From positions 1 to 16,282 of the forward strand of contig PLTE01000098.1 of NCBI GenBank assembly GCA_003164375.1: a stretch of 16,282 nt of DNA, given 5' to 3'. Position 1 is the first letter of the stretch; each line of letters begins with the position of its first letter. Both the position numbers and the translations under genes were made by a program. Source of the DNA: Hyphomicrobiales bacterium (GTDB lineage: Bacteria; Pseudomonadota; Alphaproteobacteria; Rhizobiales; Xanthobacteraceae). The notes below the pieces were generated by a model. The model saw only the letters and a program-made list of their open reading frames with translations. It made no database searches and was not told the origin of the DNA. Shown here one piece after another: positions 1 to 6,777 of the stretch.

Positions 1-1
1 C

Positions 2-1096
2 GATTTCGTCGCCGAATGGGGACTGAGCAACACGGAGGCTGGCTGGATTTCCGGCTCGATCTTCGCGGGTTACACCGTCGCTGTGCCCATCCTCACCGCG
101 CTGACGGACCGCATCGACGCCAAGCGGGTCTATCTCGCCGGCGCCCTGTTTGCCGCGATTTCCGCGCTGGGCTTCACACTGACCGCCGAAGGGTTCTGGA
201 CGGCCATCGCTTGGCGGATTCTGGGCGGCGTCGGGTTGGCGGGAACCTATATGCCGGGGCTGAAGGCGTTGATGGATCGCGTTTCCGGCCCAAGGCAGGC
301 GCGCTGGATCAGCTTTTACACCGCCAGTTTCTCGCTGGGAACTTCGGGCTCGTTCCTCATTACCGGCGCCATGGCCGGCGCTTTTGGCTGGCGCGCGGCG
401 TTTGGACTGGCGACGGCGGCGGCAGCGGCGGCTTTTCTGCTGGCGGCCTTCGGCCTGCCGCCGGTCAAACCAACGCCTTCAAAGAACAAGAGCAATCCCT
501 TCGATTTCGGCCCTGTGCTGCGCAATCGCGCGGCCATGGGCTATGTGCTTGGCTATGCCGCCCATGCGTGGGAATTGTTCGGCGCGCGCTCATGGATGGT
601 CGCCTTTCTCGCCTGGGTGCTGGCTTCGCAGCCGAACGCCAGCGGCCCGTCGCCCGCGAGCATCGCGACAATCGGCGCCCTGATCGCCATGGTCTCCAGC
701 GTCGTCGGGGCCGACATTGCGGTGCGATTTGGCCGTCGCCAGCTTTGCGTTTTCGCCATGCTGGGTTCGGCGGCGCTGGGGGCGGTGATCGGATTTTGCA
801 GCGGTTTGCCCTATGGAATGGCTGCGGCGCTGATGTTGCTCTATAACGCGTTGATCCAGCTCGATTCCGCCGCCTTGACCACGGGCGCATTGTTGGCGGC
901 GGATCCGGATCGGCGTGGCGCTACGCTTTCCGTTCATTCGGTGTTGGGTTTCTCCGCCGGTTTCGTCGGACCGCTGGCTTTCGGCATTGTGCTGGATGCG
1001 GCAGGCGGGGCCAATACGGGACTGGCCTGGGGACTGGCTTTCGCCTCGCTCGGCGTGGCAGCCGCGCTGGGCCCGCTGGCGCTCCGAATCCGGTAG
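2..1096 (+). CDS. MFS transporter, C-terminal 364 residues (5' partial)
   Basis: This is a membrane transporter of the major facilitator superfamily, cut by the left edge of the window. The frame is open from base 2 and ends at TAG 1094-1096; any start codon inside the window would truncate the protein. The translation is almost entirely hydrophobic helices separated by short charged loops. A loop reading LTDRIDAKRV resembles the MFS loop 2-3 signature (acidic residue, then basic cluster after helix 2). A basic segment around PPVKPTPSKNKSNPF looks like the long central cytoplasmic loop between the two six-helix halves. About 30-40 N-terminal residues (helix 1) are probably missing if the protein has the usual length near 400. 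Substrate cannot be told from the sequence. A weak terminator-like hairpin with a T6 run overlaps the stop codon, so it may end its own transcript. Confidence 0.88.
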   Translation, partial: DFVAEWGLSNTEAGWISGSIFAGYTVAVPILTALTDRIDAKRVYLAGALFAAISALGFTLTAEGFWTAIAWRILGGVGLAGTYMPGLKALMDRVSGPRQARWISFYTASFSLGTSGSFLITGAMAGAFGWRAAFGLATAAAAAAFLLAAFGLPPVKPTPSKNKSNPFDFGPVLRNRAAMGYVLGYAAHAWELFGARSWMVAFLAWVLASQPNASGPSPASIATIGALIAMVSSVVGADIAVRFGRRQLCVFAMLGSAALGAVIGFCSGLPYGMAAALMLLYNALIQLDSAALTTGALLAADPDRRGATLSVHSVLGFSAGFVGPLAFGIVLDAAGGANTGLAWGLAFASLGVAAALGPLALRIR

Positions 1097-1107
1097 GTCG
1101 GTTTTTT
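1084..1107 (+). terminator. Weak intrinsic terminator candidate after the MFS gene
   Basis: CCGA (1084-1087) can pair with TCGG (1098-1101). An inner CC/GG pair (1090-1091 with 1096-1097) encloses a GGTA loop, and six T residues follow at 1102-1107. The stem is short and bulged and overlaps the MFS stop codon, so this is only a plausible rho-independent terminator. Confidence 0.33.
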
Positions 1108-1242
1108 GGGCGCCATGCGCCGTGATCCATGCGCGCGGCCTGTCGAGTTGATGCGCTTGGTCGGCGTTCTGCGGTTCCGAGGGGGCTTACGCACCATCGC
1201 GTTTAAGCCTAAGCTGCCGAAAATTTTTCGTGGAGTGATGTG

Positions 1243-1641
1243 ATGCGCAGACTCATTGGAGCGTCGGTCTTTATCTTGGCGTTTTGCGTTAACGCGTCAG
1301 CGCAAACCCAGGCGCCGGATTGCGCGCTTGGTAAGACGTTAAAGCGCGCCTATGAATGCACGAGGTCGTCGCTGCGCACATTTTCTCTGCAACCCGCAGA
1401 AACAGCGCGTTCTGTGGCGGATGTTTCCTATGAGTATTGTGGTTGGGACGCTGTTTATTCCAGCTTTGGCGCCAAATTCAGAGATAATATCTCCAAGGCT
1501 GAGTTTCGGGATCAACATATCCGCGAGTTCACTATTCTGGTGTTTGAACTGAGATCGCCCGCGTCAGAACCGCGACCGGCGCTGGACGTTTATGAGAAGA
1601 CAATTGCGGTTCTTGAAGCCCCGGAATGCAAACAACAATAA
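1243..1641 (+). CDS. Small secreted hypothetical protein (132 aa, four cysteines)
   Basis: I do not recognise the family. The first 20 residues form a clear Sec signal peptide: a basic MRR start, a hydrophobic core, and an AxA-type cleavage site ASA|QT. The mature part of about 112 residues is mixed charged and polar with four cysteines (C27, C39, C66, C129), which could form two disulfides in the periplasm. The ATG at 1243 is preferred because GGAG at 1232-1235 lies seven bases before it; a GTG at 1240 in the same frame is the alternative. The gene stands alone: 146 bases after the MFS gene, and convergent with the 2-oxoacid oxidoreductase operon. By eye its coding sequence is noticeably less GC-rich than the neighbours, with codons such as TTT, TAT and AAT, so it may be a lineage-specific or transferred gene. 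It is taken as real because of the signal peptide plus a well-placed RBS. Confidence 0.68.
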   Translation: MRRLIGASVFILAFCVNASAQTQAPDCALGKTLKRAYECTRSSLRTFSLQPAETARSVADVSYEYCGWDAVYSSFGAKFRDNISKAEFRDQHIREFTILVFELRSPASEPRPALDVYEKTIAVLEAPECKQQ

Positions 1642-1702
1642 TCCGACTGAAAAGCCGGCTGCAATCTGCGGCCTGGCGATTTTGGCGGAAAAGGTCAGCT
1701 GC

Positions 1703-1726
1703 CTCCGCAGCGCTCACGCTGCGGAG
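1703..1726. terminator. Perfect 10-bp stem hairpin between convergent genes
   Basis: CTCCGCAGCG at 1703-1712 is followed by the loop CTCA and by its exact complement CGCTGCGGAG at 1717-1726. The hairpin sits in the 144-base gap between the 3' ends of the small secreted gene (plus) and korB (minus), where a bidirectional transcription stop is expected. Neither strand has a T-tract after the stem, so it is not a classical intrinsic terminator. It could act as a 3'-end stabiliser or a rho-assisted stop. Confidence 0.45.
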
Positions 1727-1785
1727 TATTACTCCCCGGCTTCCCGTGGGACGTATCTCCATGTCCTGTGCGGGATCGATCAATA

Positions 1786-2841
1786 CTAACGTAACGACGC
1801 GTTGATTTCTTTCAACACAGCCGCCCCGGGGCACAGTTCTTTTTCGGTAAGCCTGTTCAGGGGGACATCAACAGTATTGAGATGCTCGTGCAGGTCGGTT
1901 GCTTCCGGCTGGATATAGAGAAGGCCGGTCACGATGACGCCTTTGACCTGATGCTCCTGAATGTAATTCATCGCGGCCGTCTTGTCGCGGAACGCATGTT
2001 CGCCGCGATTTTTCGACAGTTCCAGCACCGACCCATCATGAAGGGTCACTTTGGCGCTTTCGCCTTCCTCGTAATCGACCGTGATTTCGTCCCTGCTGGG
2101 AACAAAGTCCAGACAATTGGCGACTTCGTTATGCTCCCGCATGTAGTCGTAGCTCTTGGTGCTGCCGACATGATTATTGAAGGTTACGCAAGGGCTGATG
2201 ATGTCGATGAAGGCGGCGCCCTTATGCGCCATGGCGGCTTTGATCAGAGGGACCAATTGGCGCTTGTCGCCGGAAAAACTCCGCGCCACAAAAGTCGCCC
2301 CCATCAGCAAAGCCAGGGAAACCGTATCGACCGGCGTGTCAGCGTTGACAGCGCCGCGCTTGGAGCGCGATCCCTTGTCCGCCGTGGCGGAAAATTGTCC
2401 CTTGGTCAGCCCATAGACGCCATTGTTTTCGAGCATATAGACCATGTTGACCCCGCGCCGCATCGCGTGCGCGAACTGGCCAAGGCCGATGGAAGCTGAA
2501 TCGCCGTCGCCGGAAAACCCGAAATAAAGCAGGTCTTTGTTCGCCGCATTCGCGCCGGTCAAAACCGAGGGCATGCGTCCGTGAACCGTGTTGAATCCGT
2601 GCGAATTTCCAAGAAAATAGTCGGGCGTCTTCGAACTGCAGCCGATCCCCGAAAGTTTGGCGACTTTGTGGGGCTCGATATTCATTTCCCAGCAGGCCTG
2701 AATGACGGCCGCCGAAATGGAATCGTGCCCGCATCCCGCGCATAGGGTCGATACTTTTCCCTCGTAATCGCGCCTCGTAAAGCCAACCTCGTTTTTCGGC
2801 AGGGACGGGTGATGAAATTTCGGTTTTGCCAAATAGGTCAT
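1786..2841 (-). CDS. korB: 2-oxoacid:acceptor oxidoreductase, beta subunit (TPP and [4Fe-4S])
   Basis: This is the catalytic thiamine-diphosphate subunit of a 2-oxoacid:ferredoxin-type oxidoreductase, which decarboxylates a 2-oxoacid in the presence of CoA and passes electrons to an iron-sulfur centre. The N-terminal CAGCGH (C34, C37) with C68 (GIGC) and C218 (SPC) reproduces the four-cysteine spacing of the beta subunit in two-subunit archaeal enzymes, which ligates one [4Fe-4S] cluster. The TPP/Mg signature runs from GDGD (111-114) to NNGVYG (139-144). At 351 residues it carries a C-terminal extension over the roughly 300-residue archaeal type. Its ATG lies four bases after the alpha-subunit stop, and a G-rich stretch inside the end of korA can act as its RBS, so translation is likely coupled. 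The substrate is probably 2-oxoglutarate; pyruvate or a broad range is possible. The protein is cytoplasmic and probably oxygen-sensitive. Confidence 0.93.
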   Translation of the reverse strand: MTYLAKPKFHHPSLPKNEVGFTRRDYEGKVSTLCAGCGHDSISAAVIQACWEMNIEPHKVAKLSGIGCSSKTPDYFLGNSHGFNTVHGRMPSVLTGANAANKDLLYFGFSGDGDSASIGLGQFAHAMRRGVNMVYMLENNGVYGLTKGQFSATADKGSRSKRGAVNADTPVDTVSLALLMGATFVARSFSGDKRQLVPLIKAAMAHKGAAFIDIISPCVTFNNHVGSTKSYDYMREHNEVANCLDFVPSRDEITVDYEEGESAKVTLHDGSVLELSKNRGEHAFRDKTAAMNYIQEHQVKGVIVTGLLYIQPEATDLHEHLNTVDVPLNRLTEKELCPGAAVLKEINASLR

Positions 2842-2845
2842 GGGA

Positions 2846-4690
2846 TTACCCCGCCTTTCTCTGCAAACAGGCTGTCATTTGGCTGGCGATTCCGTCCGTA
2901 ATGGCGCGTGCGGTAATAGGCGCTCCGTCATAATGCAGAACGGAAACGAGCTTGGATGGGTTGATGTCCAATTCATTGATGAGCAGGGTTCTGATCTGTC
3001 CATCGCGGTTCTGTTCGACCACGAAGACGCGATCATGCTTATCGATAAACTCGCGCACGGAATCGCTGAAAGGAAAGGCGCGCAGGCGCAGCCTATCCAG
3101 ATAAAGTCCCTTCGCCTCCAGTATCTCTATCGTTTCCGCCATGGCGGGACTGGTCGATCCATAATAAATAACGCCGGCATGCGCTGGCCGGGCCGCTTCC
3201 CTGATCACCGGTTGCGGCACAAGCGTCTTGGCGGTCTCGAATTTCTTGAGCAGGCGCTGGACGTTGTAGACGTAATCCTCGCCAGCCTCTGAATATTGAG
3301 CATTGGCGTTTCTGCTGGTGCCTCGGGCAAAATATCCGCCCAGTGTCGGATGCGTCCCCGGATAGGTGCGGAAAGGAATGCCGTCGCCATCGACATCGAG
3401 ATAACGCGAGAAGACCGTGCCGGCGTCCAGCATTTCCTTGGTCATGACCTTGCCGCGGTCATAAAGCCTGTTGTCGTCCCATTCGAACGGCGCGCTCAAA
3501 TGCTGATTCATCCCTATATCGAGATCGCTCATCACGAATATCGGGGTCTGCAAGCGTTCGGCCAGATCAAGCGCCGCCGCCGCATCGTCAAAACATTCGT
3601 GCGGATCTTCGGGGAACAGCAACACATGTTTGGTGTCGCCATGCGAGGCATAGGCGCAGGCGAGGATGTCGGATTGCTGCGTGCGCGACGGCATGCCCGT
3701 TGACGGACCTCCGCGTTGCACATTGACGATGGTTGCCGGGATTTCGGCGAAATAGGCGAGCCCGATGAATTCGCTCATCAGCGATATTCCCGGGCCAGAG
3801 GTTGCCGTAAAGGCGCGCGCCCCGTTCCAGCCTGCGCCCACAACCATGCCGATCGAGGCCAGCTCATCTTCGGCATGAACGATGGCGACCCGCTTTTTCC
3901 CGGTCTCCGGATCGATGCGCAGTTTGGAACAATAGGTTTGGAACGCTTCGGCGACGGACGTCGAGGGCGTGATCGGATACCAGGCGCAGACCATCGCGCC
4001 GCCATAAACGAAGCCCAAAGCCGCGGCATGATTGCCATCGATCAAAATTCTGTCGCCCACCGTGTCGGATGTCCTGACGCGCAGGCCGATGGGCTTTAAA
4101 TTCTGCTCCGCATAATCGCGGCCAAGACGGAACGCCTCCACATTGGAAGCAAGGAGCCTCTCCTTTTTCATGTATTGTTCGGCAATGACCTTCTCGATCA
4201 CCGCTGCGTCCATATCCAGAAGGAAAGACAAAGCGCCGACATAAACGATGTTCTTGAAAAGCTGGCGCTGGCGCGCGTCGCTATAGGCCGCGTTGCAAAT
4301 ATTCGTCAGCGGAACGCCAATCGCCGTAATGCCGGCGGGAAAGCTGGAGGCGGGCAGTTCTTTGCTGTTGTCGAAAAGAAGATAGCCGCCGGGATCGATT
4401 TCCTTCATATCCGCGTCCCAGCTTTGCGGATTCAGCGCGACCATCAAATCGACGCCGCCGCGGCGGCCGAGCCAGCCTTTTTCGGAAACGCGCACCTCGA
4501 ACCAGGTTGGCAATCCCTGAATGTTCGAGGGGAAAATATTGCGGGTGCCGACCGGAACGCCCATGCGCAAAATGGATTTGGCAAACAACTCATTGGCGGA
4601 AGCTGAGCCCGAGCCGTTGATGGTGGCGAATTTGACAACAAAGTCATTGACGACTTCAATCGGCTTGAGCTGGGAAGTTGTATGAAGCAT
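2846..4690 (-). CDS. korA: 2-oxoacid:acceptor oxidoreductase, fused gamma-alpha subunit
   Basis: This 614-residue protein is the partner of KorB. Residues about 20-205 match the gamma domain (INGSGSASANELFAKS onward, with GRRGGVDLMVALNP). Residues about 210-614 match the alpha pyrimidine-binding domain. The YPITP motif at 238-242, which takes part in 2-oxoacid recognition in Sulfolobus-type enzymes, is intact, and the conserved QRGGPSTGMPSRTQQSD segment follows. The fused gamma-alpha layout with a separate small beta subunit is the two-subunit KorAB type. The ATG at 4690 is chosen because it overlaps the upstream stop by one base (TGATG), has GAGG seven bases before it, and is where family similarity begins. 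Reading up to 4819 would only add 43 residues translated from inside the upstream gene. The start overlap and the four-base gap to korB imply one coupled operon. Confidence 0.93.
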   Translation of the reverse strand: MLHTTSQLKPIEVVNDFVVKFATINGSGSASANELFAKSILRMGVPVGTRNIFPSNIQGLPTWFEVRVSEKGWLGRRGGVDLMVALNPQSWDADMKEIDPGGYLLFDNSKELPASSFPAGITAIGVPLTNICNAAYSDARQRQLFKNIVYVGALSFLLDMDAAVIEKVIAEQYMKKERLLASNVEAFRLGRDYAEQNLKPIGLRVRTSDTVGDRILIDGNHAAALGFVYGGAMVCAWYPITPSTSVAEAFQTYCSKLRIDPETGKKRVAIVHAEDELASIGMVVGAGWNGARAFTATSGPGISLMSEFIGLAYFAEIPATIVNVQRGGPSTGMPSRTQQSDILACAYASHGDTKHVLLFPEDPHECFDDAAAALDLAERLQTPIFVMSDLDIGMNQHLSAPFEWDDNRLYDRGKVMTKEMLDAGTVFSRYLDVDGDGIPFRTYPGTHPTLGGYFARGTSRNANAQYSEAGEDYVYNVQRLLKKFETAKTLVPQPVIREAARPAHAGVIYYGSTSPAMAETIEILEAKGLYLDRLRLRAFPFSDSVREFIDKHDRVFVVEQNRDGQIRTLLINELDINPSKLVSVLHYDGAPITARAITDGIASQMTACLQRKAG

Positions 4691-6498
4691 CACGCCACCT
4701 CTTTTGCACGGCATTCGTCTTTGCAACCCGCCCCTGCATGCGCCGTTTTGAGGAGAGATTTTTGCATATCCCAGGCGCCCGTCGGGCAACGCTCGGCGCA
4801 AAAGCCGCAATGCAGGCATACATCCTCGTCTTTGACGATGACTCTTCCCGTTTTCAGACTGCCTGAAACGTAGAGGCTCTGGTCTATATTCATTGCCGGG
4901 GCCGTTAGCCTCTGACGCAAATCACTCTCATCGCCAGGAGTTGTGATGGTGATGCAGTCCATAGGGCAAATATCGACGCAGGCGTCGCATTCAATGCAGG
5001 TCTCTTTGGTGAAAACGGTCTGCACATCGCAATTGATGCATCTTTCCGCTTCCGCCCTTGCCGTTTTCAGATCGAAGCCGAGTTCCGCCTCGACCGAAAT
5101 GCTGTTGATATAGGTTTCGACCGGCGCCCATTTGGTGTTGTGGCGCTCTTCCACGGACACACTATTTCTGTAGCCCCATTCGTGAATGCCCATTTTTTGC
5201 GAGAGCATTTTGGCGATCAAGGGCGGACGGCGCGAAATATCTTCGCCGCGCAGCATCAGATCAATCGAAAGCGCGGCTTCATGGCCGTGCGCCACCGCTG
5301 TGATGATGTTCTTGGGGCCAAAAGCGGCGTCGCCGCCGAAAAACACCCGAGGCAGCGTGGATTGCATCGTTGTCTTGTCGACCAAAGGCATATCGTATTT
5401 ATCGAAGGCAATGCCGATGTCGCGTTCAACCCACGGAAAGGCGTTTTCCTGCCCGATGGCGACCAGGACGCTGTCGCAGTCGAAATGCTGATCCGGCTCG
5501 CCGGTCGGCACGAGATCGCGGCGGCCCTTGGCGTCGCGCACCGCCTTGACCTTCTCGAAGGTGATGCCGGTGAGCTTGCCGTTGTCGTGAGTGAATTCCT
5601 TCGGCACCAGATAATTGAAGATCGGAATGTCCTCGTGCATGGCGTCCTCCTTCTCCCAGGGGGACGCTTTCATCTCCTCGAAGCCGGAGCGCACGACGAC
5701 CTTTACGTCTTCGCCGCCGAGCCGGCGCGAGGAGCGGCAGCAATCCATCGCGGTGTTGCCGCCGCCGAGCACGATGACGCGCTTGCCGATGCGATCGATA
5801 TGGCCGAACGATACGCTCGACAGCCAGTCGATGCCGATATGGATGTTCTTGGCCACTTCCTTGCGGCCGGGAATGTCGAGGTCGCGGCCGCGCGGCGCGC
5901 CACAGCCGACAAAAATTGCGTCGAAATCCTCGGCAAGCAGCGATTTGAGGCTGTCGATGCGTTTGCCGCCGACGAATTCGATGCCGAGATTGAGGATGTA
6001 ATCGCACTCCTCGTCGATGACGGTTTCCGGCAAACGGAATTTCGGAATCTGCGTGCGCATCATGCCGCCGGATTTAGGATCCTGGTCGAACACGACACAC
6101 TCATAGCCCAGCGGCGCGAGGTCCCGCGCCACGGCCAGCGATGCGGGACCGCCGCCGACGAGCGCGATGCGTTTGCCGTTTTTCTGTTCCGGCGGCTTCG
6201 GCAGCCGATCGCGGATGTCGTCCTTGAAGTCGGCGGCGACGCGCTTCAATCGGCAGATCGCGACCGGCTCTTTTTCGACGCGGCCGCGGCGGCAGGCCGG
6301 CTCGCACGGCCGATCGCAGGTGCGTCCCAGAATGCCTGGGAAGACATTAGATTCCCAATTGATCATGTAGGCGTCGCCGTAGCGGCCCGCCGCGATCAAT
6401 CGGATATATTCGGGAACCGGCGTATGCGCCGGACAGGCCCACTGACAATCGACGACTTTGTGGAAGTAGTCCGGGACCGCGATATCGGTGGGTTTCAT
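4690..6498 (-). CDS. GltD-like FAD/NAD(P) oxidoreductase with 2x[4Fe-4S] ferredoxin domain (electron-transfer subunit)
   Basis: This 602-residue protein probably links the 2-oxoacid oxidoreductase to NAD(P)(H). Residues 1-100 resemble the N-terminal iron-sulfur domain of the glutamate synthase small subunit and related proteins, with cysteines 18, 22, 61, 65, 69 and 82. The FAD dinucleotide motif GGGPAS is at 115-120, a second nucleotide-binding GGGNTA at 245-250, and the C-terminal FAD GGDAAFG motif at 388-394. The C-terminus has two ferredoxin-type cluster motifs, CIECDACVDICP (501-512) and CLHCGFCAERCP (561-572). It is first in the operon and overlaps korA by one base. The 2-oxoglutarate:NADP+ oxidoreductase of Azoarcus evansii has an analogous third subunit, so a KorC-like role is inferred. 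The ATG at 6498 follows a GAGGAG; a GTG at 6513 would add five residues. NADH versus NADPH preference cannot be read with confidence. Confidence 0.87.
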   Translation of the reverse strand: MKPTDIAVPDYFHKVVDCQWACPAHTPVPEYIRLIAAGRYGDAYMINWESNVFPGILGRTCDRPCEPACRRGRVEKEPVAICRLKRVAADFKDDIRDRLPKPPEQKNGKRIALVGGGPASLAVARDLAPLGYECVVFDQDPKSGGMMRTQIPKFRLPETVIDEECDYILNLGIEFVGGKRIDSLKSLLAEDFDAIFVGCGAPRGRDLDIPGRKEVAKNIHIGIDWLSSVSFGHIDRIGKRVIVLGGGNTAMDCCRSSRRLGGEDVKVVVRSGFEEMKASPWEKEDAMHEDIPIFNYLVPKEFTHDNGKLTGITFEKVKAVRDAKGRRDLVPTGEPDQHFDCDSVLVAIGQENAFPWVERDIGIAFDKYDMPLVDKTTMQSTLPRVFFGGDAAFGPKNIITAVAHGHEAALSIDLMLRGEDISRRPPLIAKMLSQKMGIHEWGYRNSVSVEERHNTKWAPVETYINSISVEAELGFDLKTARAEAERCINCDVQTVFTKETCIECDACVDICPMDCITITTPGDESDLRQRLTAPAMNIDQSLYVSGSLKTGRVIVKDEDVCLHCGFCAERCPTGAWDMQKSLLKTAHAGAGCKDECRAKEVA

Positions 6499-6501
6499 TG
6501 A

Positions 6502-6507
6502 CTCCTC
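6502..6507 (-). promoter_or_regulatory. RBS selecting the ATG start of the oxidoreductase operon
   Basis: GAGGAG on the minus strand lies three bases before the ATG at 6498; its GAGG core is five bases away. The GTG at 6513 lies upstream of this site with no equivalent SD, so the ATG is preferred. Confidence 0.5.
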
Positions 6508-6633
6508 GTGCACGCAGCATCCGCGCTCTTTGTGGCGGTACTCAACGCCGCTGCGTGAATTCCTTCCCAGGTCGGCTGGTAGCCGAATCCGGCCGGGATA
6601 CTAGTCGACAGGGTTGCGGATTTCTACCGCTTC

Positions 6634-6651
6634 TCCTTGTTATAACAAGGA
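6634..6651. promoter_or_regulatory. Perfect 18-bp palindrome in the divergent promoter region
   Basis: TCCTTGTTATAACAAGGA is an exact inverted repeat with no spacer, centred at 6642/6643. That is about 144 bases upstream of the oxidoreductase operon start and about 135 bases upstream of the ATP12 gene. It lies in a more AT-rich patch of the 279-base divergent intergenic region. A perfect even-length dyad with A/T at its centre is typical of an operator for a homodimeric helix-turn-helix regulator. It resembles neither a terminator (no loop, no T-tract) nor a standard FNR box (TTGAT-N4-ATCAA). No convincing -35/-10 pair could be placed beside it on either strand, although TATAAC inside the palindrome could serve as a -10. 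The regulator is unknown. Confidence 0.42.
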
Positions 6652-6777
6652 TTTGTCACCGATATTCCTTAGCAAGATTGGGACCAAAGCGCGGCCGTCG
6701 CGAGCGGCCTTCTGCCGGGACTGGCGGGCCGACGAGATTTAGTATAACTCATTGAATATATAGGCTAAATTGTGTCA

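Larger units (their letters stand above)
6499..6777. promoter_or_regulatory. Divergent intergenic region between the oxidoreductase operon and the ATP12 gene
   Basis: This 279-base stretch must hold the operon promoter (minus strand) and probably that of the ATP12 gene (plus strand). The last 50 bases are unusually A/T-rich, with TATAAC at 6743-6748 and a TATATA at 6758-6763 close to the ATP12 start, but no consensus -35 can be paired with confidence. The only strong internal structure is the 18-bp palindrome. No tRNA, small gene or repeat was recognised. Confidence 0.4.

Noticed and set aside
16..846. 276-codon plus-strand frame overlapping the MFS gene
   Set aside because: The alternative frame has the hydrophobic helices and runs from the window edge to a natural stop; this one is Arg/Gly-rich without features.
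1218..1230. CGAAAA-T-TTTTCG dyad before the small secreted gene, considered as an operator
   Set aside because: It is only 13 bases and A/T-run based, so chance occurrence is plausible; there is no promoter context to support it.
4691..4819. 43-residue N-terminal extension of korA
   Set aside because: It would be read from inside the 3' end of the flavin subunit gene, lacks family similarity, and the coupled ATG at 4690 has an RBS.
5140..6501. 453-codon open frame antisense to the flavin subunit gene
   Set aside because: It mirrors the codon phase of a clearly conserved gene with cofactor motifs; its translation is Ala/Arg/Asp-rich with no recognisable domain, as expected for a shadow frame in GC-rich DNA.
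6557..6609. EcoRI-like GAATTC and adjoining SpeI/SalI-like ACTAGTCGAC, considered as a cloning-vector trace
   Set aside because: Isolated six-base sites occur by chance; the surrounding sequence is ordinary intergenic DNA, with no vector backbone or polylinker order.
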